DNA of 64,000 nt. Origin: Carya illinoinensis. Lineage: Eukaryota; Streptophyta; Magnoliopsida; Fagales; Juglandaceae. The translations under genes were made by a program, and so were the position numbers. The DNA is taken from the NCBI RefSeq assembly GCF_018687715.1, contig NC_056767.1, forward strand, positions 6,945,001 to 7,009,000. Reading direction: 5' to 3'. The notes below the pieces were generated by a model. It saw only the letters and a list, made by a program, of their open reading frames with translations, was not told where the DNA came from and searched no databases. This document shows, in pieces, positions 48,045-61,123 of the stretch. The stretch's first letter is position 1; every line of letters starts with the position of its first letter.

Positions 48045-49700
48045 TCACTTAAACAAATACGGATATTGTTCTCTCATGTCCACAGCTCTCTCCCAAGAGA
48101 AATCTTGAGCTAATGGATCTCCCCATGCCACCTTTATCAAAGGTATCGACTTGGATCTCACTCTTTGCTCTTTCCAATCCACAATCTACGCCGGGGCAAC
48201 TTCATAGGTAAGATCTAGCTGTAGTTGAATGCGCTCTGGGTCTACGAGATGCGACCCTTGCTGTCCAAAGCTCTTCTTCAACGATGATACATGGAATACA
48301 TCATGAATTTCCCTAAAATAATTTGGCAATGCAACTCTATAAGCAACGGGCACTACCTTCTCTAAAATCTAAAAAAGGGCTAACATACCTCAGATTAAGT
48401 TTTCATTTCTTACCAAAACACTTAACACCTTTCATGGGAAAGACCTCGAGATAAAACCAGTCACCTTCCTCAAAAGATAAGTCTCTTCTCGTTGTGTCCA
48501 CATAACTTTTCTGATGACTTTGCACTATCGCCATTTTATCCCTTATAACCCGAACCTGATCTTGCATTTCTTGGATTATCTCAAGCCTAATTAACTTACT
48601 CTCGCCAACTTCATCCCAACACAAAGGTGATCTGCACATCCTCCCATAAAGAGCTTCATATGGTGCCATCTGAATGGATGCATGAAAACTGTTGTTGTAA
48701 GCAAATTCTATAAGTGGCAGATGATTTTCTCGAATTCCCTGAAATTCCATAACCCAAGCCCGTAACATATCTTCAAGAGTCTGAATAGTGCACTCCGATT
48801 GACTCTTGGTTTGAGGGTGGTATGCAGTATTAAACTTCAATTTAGTACCTAAAACTGCCTGCAAACTCTTACAAAAATGAGACGTGAACCGCGGGTCCCG
48901 ATCTAACACAATACTCTTGGGTATCCCGTGCAACCACACTATCTCTTTAACATACAACCAAGTCAACTTTCCCAAAGAGTCGGTATTATTGATAGGCAAG
49001 AAATGGGCACTCTTGGTCAACCGATCAACAACTACCCAAATTGAGTTCTTTCCACTATGAGTCCTCGGTAAGCCCACTACAAAATCTATAGCAATGTCAT
49101 CCCACTTCCACTTAGAAATAGGAAGAGGTTGAAGTATACCAGCGAGTCTTTGATGCTCAGCTTTAATTTGACGGCACGTGTCACATCTCTCAATAAACAT
49201 GGCGATATCCTTTTTCATCCCTTCCCATTAGTAATTTCTCTTTAAGTCTCGATACATCTTTGTGCTTCCACGATGAATTGAATAAGGGGCAGTATGAGCT
49301 TCTGCCAAAATTCATTCCTTAAATTCTGAATCTTTATGAATTACTCTACGATTCCGAAATCGAAGAATACCACCCTTTTCCAGATTGTAGTGCAAAGGTT
49401 CCTTAGATTTCCTGCCTCTCTTCCTAATATCTAACAACTTCGAGTCCTTTCTCTAAAGAGTCTTCAATTCCTCAAAATTAACCACTCGAACATCAAGAAT
49501 TAAAGACCACTTCTTCTTACTGTGAGTTCTCGATAACAAGCCTTCTCATCCCACAAAGAAGTGAGTCCAACCCTGATGCTTCAGCCTCATCCACCAAATG
49601 AGACTTCTGACTCAACGTGTCTAGGACCAGATTCGCTTTCCCTGGATGATACTTGATCTCACTCTAATAATCGCTAATCAACTTTAACCATCACCTCTGC
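48045..49700 (-). pseudogene. Chromovirus integrase and chromodomain, broken
   Basis: A 271-codon open stretch (48403-49218) holds the integrase catalytic core: the zinc-finger end ERCDTCRQIKAEH, DFVVGLPRTHSGK, VVDRLTKSAHF (first Asp), VLDRDPRFTSHF (second Asp) and ECTIQTLEDML (Glu). After a stop at 48403 the minus strand continues in pieces to IVDWKEQRVRSKSIPLIKV and SWERAVDMREQYPYLFK, a group-I chromodomain-type tail, ending at TGA 48045-48047. The chromodomain would have targeted insertion to marked chromatin. Confidence 0.88.
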
Positions 49701-50357
49701 CTCATATTGAGATTCTTCTACGAGAATAGATGTTTTAAACTCTTGTGATCAGTGTAGACTTCACAAACTTCTCCATACAAATAATGTCGCCAAATCTTAA
49801 GAGCAAACACTACCATTGCCAATTCCAAATCATGCGTGGAATAATTCTTATCATGATCTTTCAACTTACGAGATGCATAAACAACAACTCGTCCCTCCTA
49901 CATAAGAACGTATCCTAATCCAAACTTGGATGCATCGCTAAAAACCACAAATGGCTTGTGCGGGTCAGGAAGTGCCAACACAGGAGCTATTGTCAGTCTC
50001 TTCTTCAACTCTTGGAAACTTCTCTCGCACTTGTCCGACCAAACAAACTCAATATTCTTCCTAGTCAGTGAGAGTTTCGGACAACCGAGAAGATCCTTCC
50101 ACAAATCTCCGATAATACCCGACAAGTCCCAAGAAACTCCGAATCTCACGCACTGTTGAAGGACGCGGCCATGACAAAACAGCTTCCACCTTGATAGGAT
50201 CTTCTAGAATTGGGATATCTACTAGAGACTTCTTCTCAGATGGCGTAGACACCACTTGAACCAAAAAGGCATCCGCTCCACAAGCTATATCTCTCTTCGC
50301 TTGAATTGTAGATATAACTACCGGCCTCTCCTTCAACCTACTTCCCACAAATTCCAA
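49700..50357 (-). pseudogene. Chromovirus RNase H with deleted reverse transcriptase
   Basis: The minus-strand frame passes from the protease-RT linker ([12 protein letters not shown], about 50200-50235) straight into the RT thumb/connection sequence [13 protein letters not shown] and [19 protein letters not shown]. The fingers and palm with the YxDD box, normally about 200-250 residues in this family, are absent. After a frame change near 50080-50150 it continues as WSDKCERSFQELKKRL and the RNase H start FVVFSDASKFGLG (first catalytic Asp). Confidence 0.88.
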
Positions 50358-50390
50358 AGAATCACCTTCCGGGAGTTGAAAGCTAATTAC

Positions 50391-50660
50391 TCAACTTCTA
50401 CAATTAATGCTCATAGAATACCAGTACAACCAATCTATTCCAAGAATAATGTCAAAACCAAGCAACTTGAACACAATTAAATTCGCTCCAAAATTCAAAG
50501 GATAGCCTAAAGCGACTTTAGAGCACCACACGATGTTGTCGTTAGGGAGAGTCACTACAAAAGATTGTGATAAGGGCTCTGTGACTAGATTGCACATCCG
50601 TGCAAAAGTGGTTGACACAAAAGACTGAGACGCCCAGAGTCAAATAATGAACAGGCATAA
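50391..50660 (-). pseudogene. Chromovirus aspartic protease, frameshifted at active site
   Basis: The minus strand encodes the retropepsin-like segment SFVVTLPNDNIVWCSK and FDIILGIDWL. The active-site DSGA box near 50630 has lost one G (GACTCTGGGCG), so the catalytic Asp-Ser-Gly is out of frame with the rest. Confidence 0.75.
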
Positions 50661-50899
50661 AAATCATACAAATGAACTCTACCTGAGGCAAACACATATA
50701 CCAATGAAATTCAAAACAAACAACCCACACCAAGCATCAAATCCAAAGATTAAATTAGATCCATACCTGTAATCACCCATGCATCCTGCGTCTCTGGTGC
50801 CTCGTTGTCAACTTCTCTAGGAGTAACAGCATAAACTCGAGCTTGCATCACTTGCCTATGATTATTCCTACCACCACGTCGACCTCCATGTCTTCCTTT

Positions 50900-51840
50900 A
50901 ACTGGGTTAGGACACTTACTAGCAAAGTGCCATGACTGGCCACAATTGAAACACTAAGTCCCACTCTGAGGGCACTCACCCCCGTGGGCTTTGTTACACC
51001 TACTGCAGACTGGAGTTCAGCCTCCCACACATACGCCAGGGGCTGCTTGTGGTCAGGTCCCAGTCCTCTGCATGAATTTCTGTGGCGACCCGGAGCTACT
51101 CCATTCACCAGCAAAACTCAGTCTCTTCTGACCAGGAGGGGAGCCTACCACAAAACTATTCTCACGCTCCGCAGTGTTGGCCATATCAACAAACCTTTGA
51201 AAATTTGAAATCTAATGACAAGCTATGTGTCTGCGTATATCATGTCACAGACCCTCTTGGAAACGCTCAGCCTATATCTCTTTCGTGGCAATGAGGTGAG
51301 TAGCAAATAGCTCGAGCTCCATAAATTTTCGAGCATATTGTTCAATAGTTATATTTCCTTGGACCAGACTATTAAATTCTAGCACTTTTTGGAGCCTCAC
51401 AGAAACGGGAAAGAAACAGTCATCAAATTCTTTCTTGAAACGCTGCCAAGACACAGTAGCAAAAGATCCCAACTCCATCACTAAAAGTTCCCTCTTGGTC
51501 CTTTACCAATTAGCCGTATCACCTTGCAACAGATAACTCGCATTCAACACTTGTTGAGCCTCTATGCATACACAAACTTCAAAAGTCCTTTCTAGGTCCT
51601 CAATCCACCTTCCAGCCTGAAGTGGATCCTCTTCACAGTAAAAACAGGGGTCCTATGTGCTAGGAAATGCTTATAGGTGCACCCGACTTGCACTACTCTA
51701 TTCTGGTCTCCTTGTGGCAGCCGAAAATATTGTTGAAAGAACTCCATCATTCTATTTAATGCCCTAGCCATGGCATAGTTCACATCACTTTGCGGCAAAT
51801 CGTCGTCAGGCTCATGGATTGGCCTTCTCGGTCTTACCAT
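50900..51840 (-). pseudogene. Chromovirus gag with zinc knuckle, broken
   Basis: The ATG at 51840 begins MVRPRRPIHEPDDDLPQ. The frame is lost near 51638 by one missing base. The capsid-like core continues in another frame (MELGSFATVSWQRFKKEFDD, IEQYARKFMEL) to 51272. A CCHC zinc knuckle, CFNCGQSWHFASKC (Cx2Cx4Hx4C), lies at about 50912-50953. Several stops lie between. Gag forms the particle shell and binds the RNA. Confidence 0.85.
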
Positions 51841-52056
51841 CTTCCTGCCATAGCATAACCTTCAACCCCACTTAAACTCCAGACAAAATAAAACAAGGTA
51901 AAATAAAATCAAATAAAAATAAAATAAAATAGGGTGCATAAATAGAATAATATAATTTCAACTTGAATAAAATAAAATTAAATAAAAATAATTTCAAATT
52001 ATAACTTTAAAATTTTCTGGTACTACACTTACGGCACAGGTGGTTTTCTCTAGATC

Positions 52057-52074
52057 CAAACCACTCTAATACCA
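52057..52074 (-). other. Primer-binding site (initiator-Met tRNA)
   Basis: The minus strand reads TGGTATTAGAGTGGTTT, matching TGGTATCAGAGC with two differences in the first 12. It lies four bases inside the 5' LTR boundary. Confidence 0.7.
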
Positions 52075-52078
52075 TCTA

Positions 52079-54406
52079 TGACGTCCCCAACTCCCACGTA
52101 AGGACACGTAGAAATCGAGGTGTTAGGATAATGACAACACGGGTCATACATCCCAACGACAAGTGCTAAGTGTGTGCAGATGCAACACGTGTATGACAAA
52201 AGACATAACAGATAAGTTAAGTCAATCAACTAAGTACCATAATTTGTTTAAATACAAGTTCACTTAAATACAAGAGTTTCAAAAGTAATACAATTCTCCA
52301 ATAAAAATGTAAATAAACCAAATACAATAACCAACAGAGGAACATAAATCCCATCCCATGAGAAAGTGATCCTCGCTCACTCCACTAGCAGAGCCGCATT
52401 CTTAGGCTTAACCTCTTCATCATCTGCATCAAAATCTATGGTACCACGGAATGGTAACGTAGGTAAACAATAATCCAAACAACTCACGAGATAAAAATAT
52501 ATAGATGCAACCAACAAACATGCATGCACATGATGACAAATGTATGAGATCCAAAAATCATTTTTCCCAAAAATGAATATTTTTCAACGCATGCCAAAAT
52601 CCCATTTTGGCCCAAAACATAACCAGTCCATTAAAACATTTGCCATTTTTCCAGAAAATGGCCCAACATAAAATCCACAATTTTCCTAGAAAATTGTCCA
52701 CATAATTCCATTAATCAAATCTCACAATTTTCTTAGAAAATGGGCCACATAGAAAAAATCACAATTTTCCCAGAAAATGGCCCATTATCCACTTATCAAA
52801 ACCAATTATCCAATTGTACCATATGCACCATTATTTTCCCTTGGGATCATCCGCATACTTTGGTTCTCATCACTACACCGCAAGTAATGACCACGCATGT
52901 GACTTCGTAATGAGCAATACCCAGCTCCGTGCCCAACGTGTATCATGACTAGGCATCCTCTAGCCTTTGCTAGCAGAGGGGCCACGGAGCTGGCACGTCA
53001 GCGTTACCATATCATCTGAGCTTGTTGTCGCCCAGTGACAATCCAAGGGATGTCACCGATCATTATATTTTGTTCCGGAGTGACCAGATGAGCTCCATCG
53101 AGATAATGCCACATCTCGACTTGGGTTCGTAATATACACGCACCCAAAAATTCAATTAACACATGAAAACCCAGTTTTCATTTCCAACACATGAACATGC
53201 ATGCAATATGTATAAACCTAGTTTTTATTTTATAAACATGAACATGTGTACACCATGCAATGCATGACACGAAACAAATAACCAACAACCAAAAAATCCC
53301 AACATCAACCAATCACACAAACAACTCTATCCTCCAATCCATCTGACCCCCGACTCCTCGGACTTAGCCCGGCACAACCAACCAATTCACAGTAAATAAG
53401 AGTTAGTGCAAAAATATAATTAAATCTCAAAAGTTCTTTTAGAAAAATACTTACAGTGCTATAATATAATATTTGGAGGATCAATGAGCTTTAAAAGGTG
53501 GCGGCAAAGCAACGTCACAGTGCAAAATGCACTATGGTCGTGAGTCTCAAAACACCCAAATTCGAACGGAGGCATACGAAGACTAGGAAAGGTTAGGGTA
53601 GGGCTTAAGGGTGTTGGTGAAGCTAATGGTAGTGGTAGTTGGCCGTGGGTGGCGGTGTAGGCGGCTGTTGAAGGCCAAAAAGCCCAAATAGGAAAATGTG
53701 ATGGTTGAGCTTTACCGGTGGCAGATCAAAACTAGGGATGGGTGGTTTGGGTTGCTAGGAGGCTGGTGATAATGTGGTGAAGAAATGGTGGCTGATGGTG
53801 GCGCGACGACGGCACGGGGAGGATTTTGGGCCACAGCTTAGTGGTGCGTGTGGGCTTAACGGCGGTGTTTGGAGGGTTGAAAATGGTTGGGTGAGGTTGT
53901 CGGCCGGAGGGGAAGGAGATGGGAGGGGAGGTGAGGCACATGGGCGGCGCACGACAGCATTGTGGAGGCTTGAAGAAAACGACAGGGTAAAGGGTAGGGG
54001 CTAGGTCGCGCGGGAGAAAGGAGGGGTAGAGGAGAAATAAGAGGAAAAAAGAAAAGGGGAGGAAGGGAAAAGGAAAGAGGGAAAAAAAGGAAAAATAGAA
54101 AAAGAAAAAAGCAAGGGAAAGAATTGAGGTCAAATCCTCACAACTTGGGTCACAAAATTGATCCAACGAATGAAATTTTAAAACTATAATTAATAATTAA
54201 TAAAAACCAACAACACAATAATTTAAAGTAAAAAAATTAACTGATTTAAATTAAAGAGCAATTTAAACATCAAAATAAATTTCACAACTTAAAAGTCATA
54301 AAATAAATCCAACTAAAATCCAATAAATTTTAAAATAAGAGAACCAATTTTTAAATCAATTAAAATACTCATTCAATAAAAATACACTAAAATATGGGAT
54401 ATCACA
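52079..54406 (-). repeat. 5' LTR of the chromovirus (L1, copy c), about 2.3 kb
   Basis: Ends are TGACGTCCCC at the left and GGGATATCACA at the right on the plus strand (TG...CA). The part from 53301 onward is also in the duplicated block. The frame 53732-54166 is low-complexity. Confidence 0.85.
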
Positions 54407-56637
54407 TCATTTTTGCCTAAGGGAAGTAAAAACCCTAAAGTCTCGTCTATTTCTCTGCCCTCACTCTTGCACCTCCCACTTCTTCTTCCCCTTTATTATT
54501 TTTTATTTTTTTCCTAGCAGGCAGCAACTGTGCCCCCACCCACATCCACCATGTCAGCATGGTTAATGCCTTTCCTGCCACCGTCAAACCACAGCACGTC
54601 AACCCTCGTCGCTATCGAGTTCTCCTCAAGCTGTGCATGGCTTCTTTTGCCATGTGAGCACCGCCGGTCAAACCTGTCACACACATGCGCGTGAGTTTGG
54701 TCATTGCGAACCCCTCCTCTATAGTCTACATACCACCCGGTTCGCCCAATCACTGCCGGTAGTGAGGTTTGTCCTGAGTGGGCCGTTACACCTATAAATA
54801 GGCCGAATCTCTTCCTCTTTGAAACCATCGCAAAACACCCTCTCCTTCTATCAAATATTGTCTGATTGCCTTCCTCTCTCTTAGATCTTCATTTCCATAA
54901 TATTTAAGAGAATTTTTCTCTAGGCCGCCATGGGCCACTCCCTTCCAGCAACTTCGCAGTGGTCGTTCTACCCCTTCCCCTCTGCTAGGACTTCCCCCCC
55001 CCCCCCCCCCTCCCCCCCAAAGATCCACCCCAACCCAAGCCCAGAAGTCCCCTTTTGGATCTACTCCGCCATGCACCACCATCCTCCACCGCGGAAATCC
55101 CTTCCTCCACTCATTGTCATGCCAAATCTGCCTCCCTTTAATTTTTCCTAGTTGTAGATCTCTCCACTTTGACCAGATGAGCCACTGCCTCTGCTACACC
55201 ACCACAGCTACCTTTGTAAGCCATGTGACACTACAATTTTATTGTTTATTATTTTAGTTGGCGTTATTAATTATTGGTAGATTTTTTCCACTTGCTGCGA
55301 TGCTCACTCACACACACTCGTGGGATCTCTTAGATGGCACGTGCGATCATCCAGAAGTTTCATTTTGTGTAGTAATTAAAACCCTAGACTGACCCTTATA
55401 TTACTAATGCTGGAAAACTATGTTTTGTTGCAATGTGGTTGTGATTGGTTAAGTGGTCGAGGGCCTTGTGAAGTATTGGGATATAAATATTGTAGCTGGT
55501 GTTGGAATTGTTGGCCGAGGGCTGGATGGAGCTTTGAGAATTGTGTGTAGTTGTGAAAAACCAGACTCTTTGAAACTATGAAAACTGTGTACTTTGTTGC
55601 ATTGTACAATTGTCATGTCATCCAATAACTGCCTGTCATGCATATGCATTTTAATTGTTATTTCTGGTCATGATTTTATTAATTGTGCTCTGTTCTATAG
55701 TTGTGCTGTGAAATTAGTAAAATTGTTGTTTTTGGTGTCAAAATATTAAAAGCATATTTTTGTGGGTACCCCAAGTCGAGATGGGGTATTATCTTGGTGT
55801 ACCTTCTCTGGTCATTCGAGAGTGTGTAAAACTAAGTGGCGTCCCTTAAGCTATCATCAGGCAACAACATGCTTGGCCAGGATGGTAGTGCTCTTGGTAC
55901 GACTTTGTGGCCCCTTTGTTGGTGGGGGCTAAAGGATGTCTAGTTATGTACGTGCCGGGAGCAGAGTTGGGCATCATGCGTTAAGAAATCACATGCACGG
56001 TGGTTACCCGTGGTGTGATGAAAGAACCAGAGTGTACGGATGGTTCTTAGGGAAGATCATAGTGCACACCGTAATTAAATGAATGTCACTTGTGTAAATG
56101 TGATTTTTGGCATAAGTGGCTTTAATTGAAAAAACTTTTGGGTAAAGAGTACAAAAAGAGTGTTTTGGATAATCTCTTATTATTGTTGTCCATGTTTGTT
56201 GTATGCATCCATGTTTGGAATTCTTGGTTGTTGATTTGTGGTTTTACTTCTTGGGATTGCTTGATGTCATTGTGGTGTTCCCACCTATGCTTCCATTTCA
56301 TAGACTCGTAGACTTTGATGCAGAAGACGAGTTTGAGCATGATAGACCTACTCCACGTGAGGAGTGATGACCTGGGGTCTATTTCCATTGTAGTTAACGG
56401 ACTTTTATTTTTATTCTTATTTTTTATCAGCTAGATGACTATAATAACTTTGTGGAGGACTTCTTAGTGGGTTGTATTTTAATTTTCTAGTACTTAGTTT
56501 TAGACTACTTTATTATTTTTATGTTGCGTTTATAAACTGTACACACTTACACTTGGCAATGGGGTGTGTGACTAGAGTGGCCATCATCCTGGTGTAGTGA
56601 GTCCTACTAAATCACACGTGGGGTCGAGGGTACCACA
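54407..56637 (+). repeat. Plus-strand LTR-like unit (family L3, copy b)
   Basis: Same unit as 2052-4233. It contains a long C run (54994-55018) at the place where the left copy has an inverted homopolymer structure. Ends near GGGTACCACA at 56637. Confidence 0.55.
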
Positions 56638-59600
56638 CTTACATAAATGTGTCATGTCAATTTGTAGTATTTAAATCCAAGAAAATCACTTCTCACCAAC
56701 CTAAACATTCCGATGACAAATGCAAAAGCAAAATAAAAGTAATATTTAGTCAATGCTAAATGGAATGTGACAAACAGTGATCTATTGCTTTTAACAGGCA
56801 TTAAGACGTTGGAGGAAAAAAGAATCAATGTTGACATCAATATAAATTATAACTATAAAGTTGGATTTTTACCTTCAGAATTGATTGAGAAAGTGTGCCA
56901 GCCAAACTGTCACATTCCACAACCCAAGCAGACCCATAAGGAGTAATGACATTCACTAGGCTTCACTCTCTATGGATTCTTCACTGAGTCTGGCTGTTAA
57001 TCACAAAGTAAACTAGATATTTTGTCAATCAGGGGTGGTGGGAATGAGAGCTATAAATAGAATGAAATGGAGACCACAAGATTCCCCCTATGCTCTGTTT
57101 TTCTAAGATCAACGAGGTGCAATGAATTCAATTTAAAGTCATATTCATCAAAATAGTAAATTAGTAAATATTTATGCCTTCTTTGGGGGAAGAGTTGTGC
57201 AAGTTAGAAGTGTACCCTACCCACATGGCAAAGTTTCAACATGTCAAACATTGTATGGAAGGAATTGTAGAAAGAAATTATAAAGTTTGTCTTGCAACAT
57301 ATATAGCCAATGACAAAGACCTATAAGAAAAAGAATACTCCTGCTATTGCTTCTGCTCAGCAACTCATTTCTCAGTTCAAGCTTCTTAATACGCTTATAC
57401 CATGGTAACAACTGCACATAGATCTAAAAGAAGATATATTAACTGATCAAAAAATTGCAGCAGAAGAAATCGAGAGAAAATGAAATGGGACCACCAATCT
57501 AATATTATAAGCAATAAGATACGGATAACTTTATCGGACTTAAATTAGGTTTAATGGGTCATATTGAGCAAGCCCACTAGCTATTATTTTCTAAGATTGA
57601 TTAGAAGATTTTAATTAGGCACATTGACCAAAATATTATTTTAAGGCCATTAAAGTTTAGTGGATCATTTTAAATAGGTTAGGGGCCCAATATTTATAAT
57701 GATGGCTTAATGACTTTATTGAGCTCAATAATTGAATTAAATATTTTATGGACCAAGTGAATTCCTTTTAAATTAGTATTAAGCTCAAGAAATTATTTAA
57801 AGCCCTAAATTATTTATTGGACGGGTCTAGAATTTAAAATTGACCCGTTTGGAATGTTAAGCGACTTAGCCAAGATAATTAGACCTAGCCATGTATATGA
57901 GTGTAGACACCAACTTATGATCCAAAAGCCACGAAATAGGCCCAACCCGTGTGCATGAAGCTTAACTCGTCAAACCAGATTCAGACCTGCATGTATATAA
58001 GCCTTCCTCATGCATGTAGGACAACATCTTGAACCTAAAACTAGGGCTGCCACAAGTTGTCAATGCAGTCTCCCTCTTTAAGCCGAACCCCACGTTGCAG
58101 CCTGTCCCATGCCCATGTTCCTGTCCAATGAACTCGGCCCAGTCCGCACGCTGGGCTCCTCCCCATACATTCATGTTTTAGCACCAACTTATGCCGTACA
58201 GATCAAGAAAATCACCCAAGAAATGCAGCCTTAAGCCACCATACAAACCACCTCTCCTCAGCCTCAATAGCACGTCCAGCAGCCCTCCTACACTGTAGTT
58301 CCTCTCGTGATCGCACAATGAGTTGCTGCACCGTAACCCAACCAAGTGCAAGCTGCCATGAACCATTGTTCCATGCAAAAATCGTTGCTCCCTCCAAACT
58401 TACCTACTCTGCACAACACCAAACGCATCCTCTGTTTTCAGCGATCGAAAAAAAGCATCCCACCACATAAACTAGCTTCCCTTTGTCTCCACTGGATACC
58501 ACCCTACCTAACCATGCGCAGCTCTTTCACCCACGATCACTCGCACGGTCGCTAAGCCATACTCAGCCTTAACCTAGATAGTCCTGTCAATGAAAGCTCC
58601 ACCCAGGACAAGCACATCTCACTTGCACATTGTAAATGGACAATGTATTTTGTTATCAACTGAGGTTGATTTTGCGAAAAACCTACATATTTTACTACAA
58701 AAATAATCTCGATTATTTTCTACATTATTCCTTATTTCTGATTATAAAAATATAGCATTTGATCATAATTAGTGTAGACGTGAGCCATTTTTATACTTGG
58801 TTCCTATACGACATAAAATGTGAATATGATGTTTGAAAATTTTATCTGATTATATGATATGCATCTGGTCAGTACTTTGTTATGATATGATATTGCAAAT
58901 GAAAATCCTGAGGCTTAAGATTTTATTTTGCTTTGGTTAAGGGAGCTGCCACGGGCTATAATAGTGGCCTCCAGCTTGCCATGAGTAATAATAGTGGCCT
59001 TCAACCCTGCCATGGATAATAATAGTGGACTCCGACCCTGCCACGAGTATATTTGTGGTATTTATTCTGAGTGCAATTCCTTTGATGACATGGTAATTTC
59101 TATTCTGCTTGACTATCCACATAATGCACAATTCCGCCCCAAGGTAAACATGACATTTGTTTTAAGTGCATCCCTTAGGTGATAAAATAGTGATTTATTT
59201 TCTACTTGGCTAACCACATATATGCACAATCTTGCCTAGGGAGTAAAGTTAAATATGGTCTCTGTTTCTATTTTTGATGTTGTTAAGTATACTTGTGCTT
59301 CAGGTCTTTTGTATATATTATTATTGTAATGAAATTCTTTTGAAAATACCCCTGCCCTATCTTTTAGATCAACTTTCAGTTTTTACATTTTGTAACTGGC
59401 TAATGTTTATACACTAGTATAGATTTGCTGCTTACTGAGTCAGTGAACTCACCCATTTATCCACCATTATTGTTTTAGATGACCTTGAAGGTTGTGACAG
59501 TTGAAATAAATGGCACGTGATAAGATTGTAAAAAAAAAGCGAGATAAGGCCATATGGCATAAGTGGATTAGTAATAGTCTCAGTAAGAGGAATTTCTCCC

Positions 59601-59898
59601 ATGTTTAGTTTATTTTGTTTGGGAAAAATTCTTGAGACATTTGATTTTGGAAGTTTATTGTATCTAAGTTATATATTTTGTGGATTTCATATTAAAGGGG
59701 ATCACCCTTGACTATGGGGAGTAAAGGGTTTCGGAAACATACCTTGTAGCAAATCAAACACCTTGTGGGAGTAAAAAAGTTTTGACTAGGGAAAGATCGA
59801 AGAAGAAGGAGACGATTTTCACTTTGGCTGAAAAATTGAACTACCAATTGATATGCCAATGCCATTAAAACTATGGAAAATGTAATTGACATCATTTG
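56638..59898. other. Noncoding duplicated interval (right copy)
   Basis: Matches 4234-7430. It carries an extra segment of about 60 bp at 57404-57470 and lacks about 38 bp near 57490 relative to the left copy. The short tandem repeat recurs at about 58942-59050. No gene. Confidence 0.5.
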
Positions 59899-61123
59899 TG
59901 ATGCCCCCGACCCCCACGTACGGAAACTCGAGAATCAAGGCGTTCGGGATGATGACAACATGGGTCACACATCCTATCGCCACGTGTTAAATGTGTGTAC
60001 ATGCAAAACATGTACAACAAAAAATGCAGCGAAATAATTAAGGTCAGTCAACTAAGTACCATAATTGTTTAAATACAAGTTCGCTTAAACATAAGAGTAC
60101 CAAAAATATTACAATTAACCAGTATAAATATAATACAAATAAAAAAAAATAACCAAAAGCAAGAAATAAATCTCAACCCACGAGTGATCCCCGATCACTC
60201 CTCCAGTAGAATCGCATCCTCAGGTTCAACCTCTTCATCACCTACGTCAAAATCTACGGTGTCAAGAGACGGTACCACAGGTAAGTAATATTCCAAACAA
60301 ACCATAGGATAAAAATACATTAACGCAACAATAATATGCATAAACGTAATGTCATATGCATAAGATCCGTAAATCACCATTTTCCAAAATAACCAATTTT
60401 TCCACACACGCAAAAAATCCCATTTGGCCAAAAAATTCAATCTCACTGTTTTCCCAGAAAATGGATCAATAACTAACTATCAGAGCACTGTAAGCGGGAA
60501 TCGCAGGCACGACTCTAGCACCATCCCTACGCATGCACCGTAGTCAGGAATCACGAGCGGGACTCTACCACCATTCCTGCTTACCACCATCCCTACAGTG
60601 ACTCTCTATCAAACCGATCAATCAGTTCATTTTAAACACATCCGAAATCCTTTCTCGTATAAAAACCCAATTTCCAAATATGTACATGAACATGCATGCA
60701 ATTACACAAAAACCCAGTTTTTCTTTTCAAACATGCACTTTGCAATGCATACGACAAGATACCAAAAATATCTAACAACAACAATTTCCAACATCAAACA
60801 ATCACATACATAACTTCGTCCTTCAATCCAACCTACCCCCATACTACTCGGACTCAATCCGGCACAACCAACCAATCACAAGTATTGTTAATGTAAAAAT
60901 ATATTTAAATCTTAAAAGTCATTTAGAAAATACTTACAGTGCTATAAAATAACTTCCGAATGATCAAGGAGTTGCAAAAGATGGCAGAAAGGCAACGTCA
61001 CAATGCAAAATGCACTATGGCCGTGGGTGACAAAATACCCAAATTTGAATGGGGAAAAATGGAGACAAGAGAAAGTTAGGGTAGGGCTTAAAGGTATTGG
61101 TGAAACTAGTGGAAGTGGTGGTT
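59899..61123 (-). repeat. LTR of family L2 (copy b), interrupted by the Athila-like element
   Basis: It begins TGATGCCCCCGACCCCCACG and follows the layout of the L1 LTR as far as GGTGAAACTAGTGGAAGTGG, which corresponds to GGTGAAGCTAATGGTAGTGG in L1 at 53621-53640. It then breaks at 61123. Its remainder is presumably beyond the window on the far side of the inserted element. Confidence 0.65.

Larger units (their letters stand above)
45727..54406 (-). mobile_element. Ty3/gypsy chromovirus (Tekay/Del-like), defective
   Basis: Order on the minus strand: 5' LTR (54406 to 52079), primer-binding site for initiator-Met tRNA (52074 to about 52058, TGGTATTAGAGTGG), gag, protease, RNase H, integrase and a chromodomain-type C-terminus ending at 48045, then a truncated 3' LTR (47937 to 45727). 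The reverse-transcriptase core is deleted and the frames carry many stops and single-base shifts. The two LTRs differ by about 12% by eye, so the insertion is old. Confidence 0.88.
53301..60401. repeat. Right copy of the ~7-kb duplicated nested-LTR block
   Basis: Colinear with 946-7933 and about 52.4 kb downstream in the same orientation. Here the left LTR is complete beyond the duplicated portion (back to 52079). The right LTR continues past 60401 to 61123. Confidence 0.85.

Noticed and set aside
54407..59898. A large non-autonomous LTR element (LARD) with LTRs at 52079 and 59899
   Set aside because: The two flanking LTRs belong to diverged subfamilies, no primer-binding site lies beside either inner edge, and the interior itself contains an oppositely oriented LTR. 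Nested fragments fit better.
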